From the NCBI RefSeq assembly GCF_009848505.1, contig NZ_WWDL01000020.1, forward strand, positions 1-64,000: a stretch of 64,000 bases of DNA, given 5' to 3'. Shown here one piece after another: positions 34,945 to 42,923 of the stretch (its first letter is position 1; each line of letters begins with the position of its first letter). The DNA comes from Muricoccus harenae (GTDB lineage Bacteria; Pseudomonadota; Alphaproteobacteria; Acetobacterales; Acetobacteraceae). The notes beneath the pieces were generated by a model. The model made no database searches. It was not told the origin of the DNA and saw only the letters and a list, made by a program, of their open reading frames with translations. The translations under genes and the position numbers were made by a program.

Positions 34945-36011
34945 TCTTTCCCAGGGTCATCGGGCGCTACCTGACGCTGGTCTTCCTTGGCCGGGCGCTG
35001 GCGGTGCTGCTGGGGCTGGCAGCGCTGCTGCAGCTCCTGGACCTGCTCGACAAGGCGAGCGACGTGCTGGCCCGGGGGGGCATCCTGGATATCGGCCGCT
35101 ACGCGCTGCTGCGCCTGCCGACCACAATTGGGCGCCTCATCCCGCTGGCCGTGCTGGTCGGCGCGATCCTTGCCTTCCGGCGCCTTTCCGCCACGCTGGA
35201 GATGACGGCAATCCGGGCAGCGGGCATCGGCAGCTGGCGCATCCTGGGTGCGCTGGTGCCCGCCTGCGCCCTGGCCGTGGCCCTGCAGCTCGTGCTGCTG
35301 CTCGGCGTCGCGCCGCGGGCGGAGCGGGCCCTGGCAGACTGGTGGGACAGGCGGGAGGCGGTGGACCGCCCAATCGACCTGCCGCGCCGCCTCTGGCTGC
35401 GCAACGGCACCGATATCCTGGCCGCGGACGCGGTCTCCCGGGATGGCAGCGTGCTCGGGGGCGTGCTGCTCGTGCGCCGCGATGCGCAGGGCCGGGCTCT
35501 GGCCTGGATCGATGCGCGCCGCGCGGCCCATGGGCCGGAGGGCTGGCGGCTGGAGGAGGTGCGCCTCGTCCGGCCGGGCGAGTCCCGCGCCGCCAGCATG
35601 GTGGAGCTGCCCTGGCCGGAGGGGCCGCCGCCCCGGGCGATGCGGGACCTGGCGAGCCCGACGGAGTCACAGCCGCTTGGGCGGCTGCTGGCGGGCCGGC
35701 GGGGCGAAGGGCCCGTCACGCGGGGCCCGGCCTTCTATGCGACGCGGCTGCAGGCCACCGCGGCCATGGCGGTGGAGCCTTTCATCATGCTGCTGCTGGC
35801 CTTGCCTTCGGCCTTCGGCCTGCCGCGGCAGGATGGTGCCGCCCGGCGCGCGGCGATTGGACTCATGCTCGGCCTGGGCTATCTCGTCATCGGCGGCATG
35901 ATGAACGCGGTCGGCGAGGCAGGCGGGCTGGGCCCGGTGCCCGCCGCCTGGATCGCGCCGCTGTGCTTCGCCATCGTCGGGCTCCTATGCCTCTGGCGCG
36001 AGGAAGCCTGA
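34941..36011 (+). CDS. LptG-like permease (YjgP/YjgQ family)
   Basis: This 356-residue partner of the upstream LptF-like protein has the same 3 helices - periplasmic domain - 3 helices arrangement. Landmarks are RYLTLVFLGRALAVLLGLAA, LPTTIGRLIPLAVLVGAILA, AIRAAGIGSWRILG, and the C-terminal GMMNAVGEAG segment typical of LptG. GTG at 34941 overlaps the LptF stop. It would form the LptFG heterodimer. Placement directly before a fatty-acid hydroxylase and a ceramide synthase homologue suggests lipid export linked to this locus. Confidence 0.85.
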   Translation: MIFPRVIGRYLTLVFLGRALAVLLGLAALLQLLDLLDKASDVLARGGILDIGRYALLRLPTTIGRLIPLAVLVGAILAFRRLSATLEMTAIRAAGIGSWRILGALVPACALAVALQLVLLLGVAPRAERALADWWDRREAVDRPIDLPRRLWLRNGTDILAADAVSRDGSVLGGVLLVRRDAQGRALAWIDARRAAHGPEGWRLEEVRLVRPGESRAASMVELPWPEGPPPRAMRDLASPTESQPLGRLLAGRRGEGPVTRGPAFYATRLQATAAMAVEPFIMLLLALPSAFGLPRQDGAARRAAIGLMLGLGYLVIGGMMNAVGEAGGLGPVPAAWIAPLCFAIVGLLCLWREEA

Positions 36012-36056
36012 GGGCCTGCGCGGGGCGCGGTCCGGTATCGGGAACGGGAGAGCAGC

Positions 36057-36818
36057 ATGTACGGTCCGTGGCGCGGCGGACGGAGCTTCGATCTCGGGCG
36101 CATGACGCTGCGGGAGCTGGTGGTCGCCTATGCCGCTCATCCGGCGATCCATCTCTATGTCCTGCTGGCGGTGCTGAGCGCCGGGCTTGCCGTGTATTGG
36201 GCGGAAGGTTCGGCCCTCCGCCCGCTGCTGGCGGTGCTGGCCACCATCTTCGCCTATCCGCTGGCCTGGTACCTGATCCACCGCTTCATCCTGCATTCGC
36301 GCTTCCTCTACCGCTCGCCCCTGACGGCGGCGCTGTGGAAGCGGATTCATTTCGACCACCACCAGGACCCTCACCGGCTGGACGTGCTGTTCGGCGCGCC
36401 CGTGACGACGGTGCCGACGATCCTGGCCATCCTGGTGCCCATGGGATGGTGGATCGGTGGCGGGCTCGCGGGGGTGGCGGCGGCGGTGTCGGCCGGTTTC
36501 GTCATCACCTGCATCTATGAATTCTGCCACTGCATCCAGCACCTGAACTTCAAGCCGCGCTCGCGCCTGCTGCGGCGGATGAAGGAGCTGCACCTCGCCC
36601 ATCATTTCCACCATGAGGGCGGCAATTACGGCATCACCAGCTTCGTCATCGACCGGACCTTCGGCACCTACTACGCCGAAGCACGGCAGCGGCCGCGCAG
36701 CCCGCATGTCTTCAACCTTGGCTATGACCGGGCGGAGGCGGCCCGCTTTCCCTGGGTGGCCAAGCTGACTGGTGCCCCGCCGCGCGACCGCCCGGCCCGC
36801 CCCGGCGAGGCGGCGTGA
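36057..36818 (+). CDS. fatty acid hydroxylase/sterol desaturase superfamily protein
   Basis: This 253-residue di-iron membrane protein has three histidine clusters: HRFILH (about residue 80), HFDHHQDPH (about 100), and HLAHHFHHEGG (about 182), with hydrophobic helices between. Fungal and plant relatives hydroxylate the sphingoid base or the N-acyl chain of ceramide. Its stop overlaps the bCerS-like start by 4 bp (GTGA), which strongly suggests hydroxylation of a ceramide moiety. GGGAACGGGAGAG precedes the ATG. Position of hydroxylation cannot be deduced. Confidence 0.88.
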   Translation: MYGPWRGGRSFDLGRMTLRELVVAYAAHPAIHLYVLLAVLSAGLAVYWAEGSALRPLLAVLATIFAYPLAWYLIHRFILHSRFLYRSPLTAALWKRIHFDHHQDPHRLDVLFGAPVTTVPTILAILVPMGWWIGGGLAGVAAAVSAGFVITCIYEFCHCIQHLNFKPRSRLLRRMKELHLAHHFHHEGGNYGITSFVIDRTFGTYYAEARQRPRSPHVFNLGYDRAEAARFPWVAKLTGAPPRDRPARPGEAA

Positions 36819-37975
36819 TCCCGCCGGGCGAGCGGGCCTCCTCCATCGAGATCCTGCCGGTTACCGATCGCACCGGCCTCGAGCGTTTCATCCGCCTGCC
36901 GCACACGCTGTTCCACGCCGATCCCGCCTGGGTGCCGCCGCTTCTGATGGAGCGCCGCGACGCCCTGTCGCCGAAGAAGAACCCTTGGTTCCGCCATGGC
37001 GAGGCCGCCTTCTGGATCGCTCGGCGCGACGGCCGCGATGTCGGGCGCATCAGCGCGCAGGAGGACCGACTGGCGCCAGGGACGGATGGGGCGCGGCCTG
37101 CCTATTTCGGCCTGCTGGCGGCGGAGGATGATCCCGCCATCTTCGCGGCGCTGCTGGGCGAGGCGGAAGGCTGGGTCCAGGCGCGCGGGCTCCGCCTGAT
37201 ACAGGGCCCTTTCAGCCTCTCGATCAACGAGCAGACCGGTCTCCTGATCTCGGGCTTCGACACCCCGCCCATGCTGATGATGCCGCATGACCCGCCCTAT
37301 GCCGGGCCGCGGCTGGAGGAACTCGGCTACCGCAAGGCGCGCGACCTGCTGGCCTATGTCGCCGAGCCGTCCGTCCCGATGCCGCCCGCAGCGGCACGCG
37401 CCGTCGCGCGCGGCCTGCCACCGGGCGTCACGCTGCGGCCGATGCGCCGGGCCGCCCTGCGGGCGGAGGTCGAGGCGCTCATCGACATCTTCAATGAGGC
37501 CTGGGCGGGCAACTGGGGCTTCGTACCCTTCACCAAGGAGGAGGTGGCGCATCTCGCCTCCGAGCTGCGCCCCCTGCTGCACGAGCGGCTGGTATGGTTC
37601 GCGGAGATGGGGGGCAAGCCGGTGGCCTTCGGGGTCTGCCTCCCCAATCTCAACGAGGCGATCCGCGACCTCTCCGGGCGGCTGCTGCCCTTTGGCTGGG
37701 CGCGGCTGCTCTGGCGGCTGAAGGTCGCGGGCGTGTCCACCGCGCGTGTGCCGCTGATGGGCGTGCGCCGGCAATTGGGCAGGGGGATGCTGGGCCGGGT
37801 GCTGCCGCTGTTCCTGGTGGAAGCGATGCGACGGGAGGCGCTGGCCCTCGGCATCAAACGGATCGAGATGTCCTGGGTGCTGGAGGACAACTTGCCCATG
37901 CGGCATCTGGCGGAAGCCTTCGGCGCCCGCGTCTACAAGACCTACCGGGTCTACGAGAAGGAGCTTGCCGCGTGA
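36815..37975 (+). CDS. bcerS: bacterial ceramide synthase-like GNAT acyltransferase (bCerS)
   Basis: This 386-residue GNAT-fold protein has the size and start of the Caulobacter ceramide synthase family: VPPLLMERRDALSPKKNPWF, then AAFWIARRDGRDVGRISAQ, with a second GNAT-like half (IFNEAWAGNWGFVPF, ...MSWVLEDNLPMRHLAEAFGA). bCerS N-acylates 3-ketosphinganine before reduction by CerR. GTG at 36815 overlaps the hydroxylase, and its stop overlaps the NTP-transferase. Context with SPT, ACP, acyl-AMP ligase and CerR makes the assignment strong, though other GNAT functions cannot be excluded. Confidence 0.82.
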   Translation: MIPPGERASSIEILPVTDRTGLERFIRLPHTLFHADPAWVPPLLMERRDALSPKKNPWFRHGEAAFWIARRDGRDVGRISAQEDRLAPGTDGARPAYFGLLAAEDDPAIFAALLGEAEGWVQARGLRLIQGPFSLSINEQTGLLISGFDTPPMLMMPHDPPYAGPRLEELGYRKARDLLAYVAEPSVPMPPAAARAVARGLPPGVTLRPMRRAALRAEVEALIDIFNEAWAGNWGFVPFTKEEVAHLASELRPLLHERLVWFAEMGGKPVAFGVCLPNLNEAIRDLSGRLLPFGWARLLWRLKVAGVSTARVPLMGVRRQLGRGMLGRVLPLFLVEAMRREALALGIKRIEMSWVLEDNLPMRHLAEAFGARVYKTYRVYEKELAA

Positions 37976-38745
37976 CGCCGGGCGGCGTGACCGCCCTGGT
38001 TCTCGCGGGGCAGCGCCGGGGGGTGGATCCGATGGCCGCGGCCGCGGGCCTGTCTCACAAGGCGCTGCTTCAGGTGGCGGGCGTGCCCATGCTGCTGCGC
38101 GTCCTTGGGGCTTTGCGGGCGACTCCAGGGATCGGCCGCATCGTGGTGTCGATTGAGACGCCGGAGACGGTGCTCGACGGCGTCGACGGCCTTGAAGGCG
38201 TGATCCTGCGCCGCTCGGCCACGAGCCCCGCCCAGAGCGCCGCAGCCGTGTTCGAGGAATTCGGCGCGCCCTTGCTGGTGACCACCGCGGACCATGCCCT
38301 GCTGACACCGGCGATGGTGACGCATCTGCTGACGGCGGCGCCACCGGAGGCGGCAGCGGTTGCGGCGCTCGCCCGGCGGGAGACGGTGCTGGCCGCCTTC
38401 CCGGGCACGCAGCGCACATGGCTGCACTTCCGCAACGGCGACTTCAGCGGCTGCAACCTGTTCCTCCTGGCCCGGCCCGAGGCTGCCCGTGCCCTCCGCT
38501 TCTGGCAGCGGTTGGAACAGCTGCGGAAGCGGCCATGGGCGATGGCCCGGATGCTGGGCGTGCTGACCCTTCTCCGCTATGCGCTCGGGCGCCTGACGCT
38601 GCGAGGCGCGCTGAATGGAATAGAACGGCGCTGCGCCATACGGGCCGCGGCTGTGGAGATGCCATTCGGGGCCGCCGCCGTGGATGTGGACAAACCGGCC
38701 GACCTCCTGCTTGTCGAGGCGACGCTGCGGGCACAAGCATGTTGA
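37972..38745 (+). CDS. MobA-like NTP transferase
   Basis: This 257-residue GT-A-fold nucleotidyltransferase begins with ALVLAGQRRGVDPMA and has LLVTTADHALLTPAMV as the metal-binding segment and AVDVDKPADL near the C-terminus. MobA-like proteins transfer an NMP to small phosphorylated alcohols, cofactors or sugars. The Caulobacter ceramide-phosphoglycerate locus also contains nucleotidyltransferases near bCerS. GTG at 37972 overlaps the bCerS-like stop. It is a candidate for making the CDP-activated head group used by the enzyme at 30555. Confidence 0.82.
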   Translation: MTPGGVTALVLAGQRRGVDPMAAAAGLSHKALLQVAGVPMLLRVLGALRATPGIGRIVVSIETPETVLDGVDGLEGVILRRSATSPAQSAAAVFEEFGAPLLVTTADHALLTPAMVTHLLTAAPPEAAAVAALARRETVLAAFPGTQRTWLHFRNGDFSGCNLFLLARPEAARALRFWQRLEQLRKRPWAMARMLGVLTLLRYALGRLTLRGALNGIERRCAIRAAAVEMPFGAAAVDVDKPADLLLVEATLRAQAC

Positions 38746-38832
38746 TCGGCTGCCACTGACACCAGCTCGGATCGGGTGGATCCGTGAAATGGGTGCGCCC
38801 TGCCCGACCCGTTCATTCCCCGCCGCCGTGAC

Positions 38833-39966
38833 GTGGACAGCCTCCGCTCGCTGGCCGTGCTGCTGCTGATCCCCTTCCACACCGCCCGGCTGTTCGACAG
38901 CGAGCCCTGGCACATGAAGGATGCTTCCGCGCCTTTCTGGGGCGCCGAGGTGACGCTGCGCATCATCGGCCTCTGGCAGATGCCGTTACCGTTCCTGCTG
39001 GCCGGCATGGCGGCGGCATGGGCGCTCCAAAGCCGCAGCACCGGCGCCTTCCTGCGCGAGCGGGCCGCGCGCCTGTTGCTCCCGCTCGCCTTCGGCATGC
39101 TGATCCTCGTGCCGCCCCAGCTCTGGGTGGAGAGAATCACGCCCGAGGCGCCGCTTCGCCAGAGCCCGATCGACTTCGCCGGTGGCTATTTCGACTTCCT
39201 GCCGCACCTCCTCGACTGCTGCTACCCGGCCGGGAACTTCTCCTGGCACCATCTCTGGTTCCTGCCCTACCTGTTCGTTTATGCGGTGGTGGTCGCCGGG
39301 ATCTCGCGCCGTGGGGCGCTGCCTGGCCTGGCCCGTTGGATCGCGGCCGCGCCCTGGCGGCTGCTGCTGCCGGGCGCCGTGCTGGTTGGGATCGAACTCA
39401 CTCTACGGCCCAGCTTTCCGAGCACGCATGACCTGGCCAACGACTGGGGCGACCATGCGCATTACCTCTTCCTGGTTCTGTTTGGCTGGTGGCTGGGGCG
39501 GAACCCGGCGCTGGAGCAGGCGGTACTCGGCGCCCGGCATGCCCTCACCCTTGCCGCCGGGGCCGGCCTGCTCCTCTGGTTCGCGGCAATTCCCGTGGCG
39601 CGCGGCGGTTTCGGTGTGCTGGAGTTTCCCTGGGCCGCGCGGCACGCTCTGCGCATCGGCACGGAATGGTTCGTCATGATCGGCATGCTCGGCCTCGCGC
39701 GGCATTGGCTCGATCGGCGGCTACCTGGGCTGTCAGCCTTCGCGCCGCTCTCGCTGGCCTTCTACATGTTGCACCAGACCGTCATCGTGGTGCTCGGCTG
39801 GGCGCTGTTCGGATGGACCGGGGAGCCGCTGCTGAAGGCCCTCGTGATCGGTGGCACTGCGCTGGTGATCAGCGTCGCCGGCGCGGCGCTTGTTTCCCGC
39901 CTCGCCTTGCTGCGGCCACTCTTCGGCATGGCGCCGAGGCGGCGTGGGTCCATCAGCATCGCCTGA
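38833..39966 (+). CDS. acyltransferase family 3 membrane protein
   Basis: This protein of at least 377 residues has about ten membrane helices and the acyltransferase-3 hallmarks: the DSLRSLAVLLLIPFHTAR start with the conserved R...H pair, an ERAARLLLPLAFG segment, and HHLWFLPYLF. The family O-acylates sugars and other extracytoplasmic groups. The usual few residues before DSLR are present in frame but lack an ATG, so GTG at 38833 or a rare CTG upstream is the start. It ends the sphingolipid locus and could decorate its glycan. Confidence 0.83.
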   Translation: MDSLRSLAVLLLIPFHTARLFDSEPWHMKDASAPFWGAEVTLRIIGLWQMPLPFLLAGMAAAWALQSRSTGAFLRERAARLLLPLAFGMLILVPPQLWVERITPEAPLRQSPIDFAGGYFDFLPHLLDCCYPAGNFSWHHLWFLPYLFVYAVVVAGISRRGALPGLARWIAAAPWRLLLPGAVLVGIELTLRPSFPSTHDLANDWGDHAHYLFLVLFGWWLGRNPALEQAVLGARHALTLAAGAGLLLWFAAIPVARGGFGVLEFPWAARHALRIGTEWFVMIGMLGLARHWLDRRLPGLSAFAPLSLAFYMLHQTVIVVLGWALFGWTGEPLLKALVIGGTALVISVAGAALVSRLALLRPLFGMAPRRRGSISIA

Positions 39967-40248
39967 CGGGCGCGGCCCGGAACCCGTGTCGCCCGACCTG
40001 CGCATCCCGGAACGCGAAGTTCGCTGTCGGGACAAGGCCGTGCCGAAGCTGGCCCGACGCTCGTCCTCGAACGAGGCAGGATCGCGATGCTCGATGACCG
40101 AGGTCCTGCTCACGATAACAACAAAGATTCGGGCCAAAGCGGTGCGTTGACGGCCAGCCACCGAGCCGAATCGGGCTCCTTCTCATCGGACCTCAGAACC
40201 CGGCGCGCAACAAGGCGTTGATGCCGCACATCACCGCCGGAACACGTC

Positions 40249-41199
40249 ATGGAACAACCTGAGCAACTCGCGACGAGCAAGCTCCAGAGCATGGTGGAGG
40301 GATTCTTCTGGCTGTTGCCCAATATCGGCATCGGCCTCCTCGTTCTGGTGGGCTTCTGGATCGGCGGATGGGTCGCGCGGCGTGCGGTATTGTTCGCCTT
40401 CGCTCGCCGCCATCGCGAGGACCTGGGCTTGCTGCTGGGCGGCTCGGCCCGCTGGGCCCTGATCGTCGCCGGATTTCTCGTCTTCGCGACGATCATCTTT
40501 CCGTCGGTGAAGCCCTCCGATCTTTTGGCAACACTGGGCGTGGGATCACTCGCGGTGGGCCTCGCCTTCCGCGACATTCTGCAGAACTGGTTCTCGGGCC
40601 TGATGATCCTCTACAGCCGGCCTTTCCGCATCGGCGACCAGATCGTCTCGGGTAGTCATGAGGGCACCGTGGAACGGGTGGAGGCGCGGGCCACACTCAT
40701 CAAGACCTATGACGGGCAGCGGGTGCTGATCCCGAACAGCAATCTTTACACACGCAGCATCACGGTGCGGACGCATTTTCCGGTGCGGCGGAGCCAGTGC
40801 GACGTGACGATCGGATATGGGGATGATCCCGATGCGGCGGTCTCTGCCTTGGTGCAGGCACTCGCAAGGGTCGAGGGCGTGGTGAGCGATCCGCCGCCGG
40901 ACGCGCGCGCCTGGGAATTCGCTGATTCCGGCGTGGTTCTCCGCGTGCGCTGGTGGACGGAAAGCAAGCGCAACAGGGTCGTCGCGGCCCAGGGACGGGC
41001 CGTCTCCGCCATCCGGAACGCGCTCCGGGAAGCCGGGGTGGATATCGCCTTCCCCACTCGCATGGTGCTGTTCCATGACCAGACGGAGGAAAGTGACGGA
41101 GACCGCGAGCGGCAGCGCGAGGGATGGCCGGCGGGAGAGAGGCCGCCGGCACCACGCCACCTCAACGAGCTGACCCTACGGCGCTCCGGACAGGATTGA
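40249..41199 (+). CDS. small-conductance mechanosensitive channel (MscS family)
   Basis: This 316-residue inner-membrane protein has three N-terminal helices, the pore-lining segment LATLGVGSLAVGLAFRDILQ, and the beta-domain motif RPFRIGDQIVSG followed by VLIPNSNLYTRSITV. It should open under membrane tension to release solutes on osmotic downshock. The last ~40 residues are charged and not conserved. It appears monocistronic. The 280 bp upstream (39967-40248) show no gene. Confidence 0.92.
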   Translation: MEQPEQLATSKLQSMVEGFFWLLPNIGIGLLVLVGFWIGGWVARRAVLFAFARRHREDLGLLLGGSARWALIVAGFLVFATIIFPSVKPSDLLATLGVGSLAVGLAFRDILQNWFSGLMILYSRPFRIGDQIVSGSHEGTVERVEARATLIKTYDGQRVLIPNSNLYTRSITVRTHFPVRRSQCDVTIGYGDDPDAAVSALVQALARVEGVVSDPPPDARAWEFADSGVVLRVRWWTESKRNRVVAAQGRAVSAIRNALREAGVDIAFPTRMVLFHDQTEESDGDRERQREGWPAGERPPAPRHLNELTLRRSGQD

Positions 41200-41251
41200 C
41201 GACCGCAACAACTTTGGGAAGGCCAGGCATCCCCCGCCCGGCCATCCCGCT

Positions 41252-41545
41252 TCACCTGGCGGGGCTGGCGGAGGCTGGCAGCCTGATCAGGTATCGCGCC
41301 GGCAAGGCCTCACCTCGGGCCTTCACCTCGTTGACGCTCAGGAATGCCGCATCGGCCCGGAGCGCCATATGAAGGGCCAGGCACCAGCACAGCCCGAGAT
41401 ATCCCCCGAGCACCGCGCCGATCCATGCCTCCCGAGCCATGACTTCGCAGCAGGCAGCCCCCAGGCTCACGGCGCCGAAGAACAAGAGCAGGGTCACCAA
41501 GCCGATAGTCCCGCGGCCTCCGTCTCCCAATGCCTTGCTTATCAT
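41252..41545 (-). CDS. small two-helix membrane protein
   Basis: This predicted 97-residue protein has two hydrophobic segments (TIGLVTLLLFFGAVSLGAAC and WIGAVLGGYLGLCWCLALHM) and a basic tail. I do not recognise the family. An unbroken run of 11 C (41551-41561), i.e. 11 G in the mRNA, sits 5-15 nt before the ATG, exactly where a Shine-Dalgarno should be. Translation strength could therefore vary with tract length. Confidence 0.55.
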   Translation of the reverse strand: MISKALGDGGRGTIGLVTLLLFFGAVSLGAACCEVMAREAWIGAVLGGYLGLCWCLALHMALRADAAFLSVNEVKARGEALPARYLIRLPASASPAR

Positions 41546-41875
41546 GCGTTCCCCCCCCCCCGCTTCTTGAGGGACCTGTGGTCCCCAATGTCGAGCCAGC
41601 AGCCTCTTACACTAGCAGGGCTCCTCTGAGACTTGCATTATCGAAAGCTATCGACCTCCACCATTCTGGCGTCTTACCGCCTAGCCGGGCCCTTCTCACA
41701 CTCGGAACGAGCCAGTTGGCTATTATGAGTTCCGCCAAATGGTGCTGCGCTCCGCCGCCCGCTCTCGGCGCCAGATAGGTTGGAGATACAGGCGGCAGGA
41801 AATTATCCCCGGCCCATGTCACGTACCAGCTCGCTCGTTTTCAGGCAGAGCGCCCATGACGGACAGAGGGACGAG
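41546..41875. other. 330-bp intergenic stretch
   Basis: This segment holds the C11 tract, and otherwise no gene that I can support. It separates the small membrane gene from the divergent SDR-cupin pseudogene and presumably holds promoters for both. Confidence 0.45.
41551..41561. repeat. homopolymeric tract C11
   Basis: Eleven consecutive C residues on the plus strand lie just upstream of the ATG (41545) of the small minus-strand membrane gene. On the transcript it is poly-G occupying the ribosome-binding position. Such tracts are prone to slippage. Confidence 0.85.
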
Positions 41876-42342
41876 ATGAAGATCCTGGTGATCGGCGGAA
41901 CCGGGCTCATCGGTTCAGAGCCTGTCAGCAGGCTTCGCGAGTGGGGGCATGAGGCGGTCCCGGCATCCCCGGCCCTGGGTGTGAACACCATGACGGGAGA
42001 GGGCCTATCCCAGGCAACGCTGGTCTACGAGCACATCTTTCCGAACGTCCCGGTCAAGAGCATCAAGGCCGTTCTCGTGGAGTATGGGCCAGGCGGCTTG
42101 TCGCCCGCCCACACCCATCCTGCCCCGGCCTTCATCTACGCCACAGTGCTGGAGGGAGCGATCCGGAGCCAGGTCAGTGACAGGCCCGCGACCGTTCACC
42201 GCGCCGACGAAAGCCTCTCCGAAGTGCCGGGAGACCGGCACGCCGTCAGCGAGAACGTGACGACACGGAACCCGCGCGCCTGCTGGCCGTGTTCGTCGTC
42301 GACACGGAGAAGACCAAACTGACAACGCCGTTCGGCGGCTGA
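41876..42342 (+). pseudogene. SDR-cupin chimera, deletion fusion with frameshift
   Basis: The first 47 codons (MKILVIGGTGLIGS...GVNTMTGEGLSQA) are the Rossmann start of an atypical SDR/NAD(P)H-binding protein. They join directly to a cupin domain (YEHIFPNVPVKSIKAVLVEY, PAHTHPAPAFIYATVLEG). Near 42260 the cupin ends out of frame, and shifting one base restores EPARLLAVFVVDTEKTK to a stop at 42340-42342. The simplest reading is an internal deletion that fused two neighbouring genes, plus a frameshift. The product is unlikely to work as a reductase; a cupin remnant may still be made. Confidence 0.75.
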
Positions 42343-42386
42343 CATTACTTCCGGGATCATGCGCGGCATGACATCGCGGCGGCAGC

Positions 42387-42788
42387 CTACCCGTCCAGCT
42401 CCGCGCAGTGCTTCATCACCGCGGCACCTGTAAGGTTCCAGGTGGTAATACCGCCGACCATCAGGACCTGCACAAGTCCTTCGGCGAGTTCGGGCAAGGT
42501 CAGGCCAAGGCGCATGGCAGCGGCTGCGTGGTTCTTCGCCCCGTTCGTTTGCCCGGCGAGCGTGTCCAGCAAGGCGAAGATGAGCTCCTTCGTCTTCAGG
42601 TCCAGCGCGCCCCCGTTGCCGACATCCCGCATGACAAAGTCGCGCATAAGTCCGTAGCCTGCGAAGGCACCGGGGGCGTGCTCTGCAAGCAGGACGAAAT
42701 TGTCAGGCACTCGGCCAAAGGTTGCCATGAAGCTCGCCATGCCTTGCTTGATCGCTGCGTCAGTGACATCGGTCATGTCCATCTCCAT
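42387..42788 (-). CDS. carboxymuconolactone decarboxylase (CMD) family protein
   Basis: This 133-residue all-helical protein has the CMD-domain pattern: LDLKTKELIFALLDTLAGQT, then NHAAAAMRLGLTLPELAEGL. AhpD-type members have a C-x2-C before the His, but here that position reads NGAKNH with no cysteine, so peroxidase activity is unlikely; a decarboxylase-like or non-catalytic role is more probable. ATG at 42788 or 42782 may start it. It is convergent with the SDR-cupin pseudogene. Confidence 0.85.
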   Translation of the reverse strand: MEMDMTDVTDAAIKQGMASFMATFGRVPDNFVLLAEHAPGAFAGYGLMRDFVMRDVGNGGALDLKTKELIFALLDTLAGQTNGAKNHAAAAMRLGLTLPELAEGLVQVLMVGGITTWNLTGAAVMKHCAELDG

Positions 42789-42923
42789 GCGGCATCAACT
42801 GCCAAGGCCACGTTCCGGGCGCGAGCAGCTTGCCATTGCACCATAGCAATCGTGCTCGGCAGCACCATGGCGGAGATCGGCTGGCGGCATGAACCTCAAG
42901 GCCAGGACCAAGCTACCTTTTGA

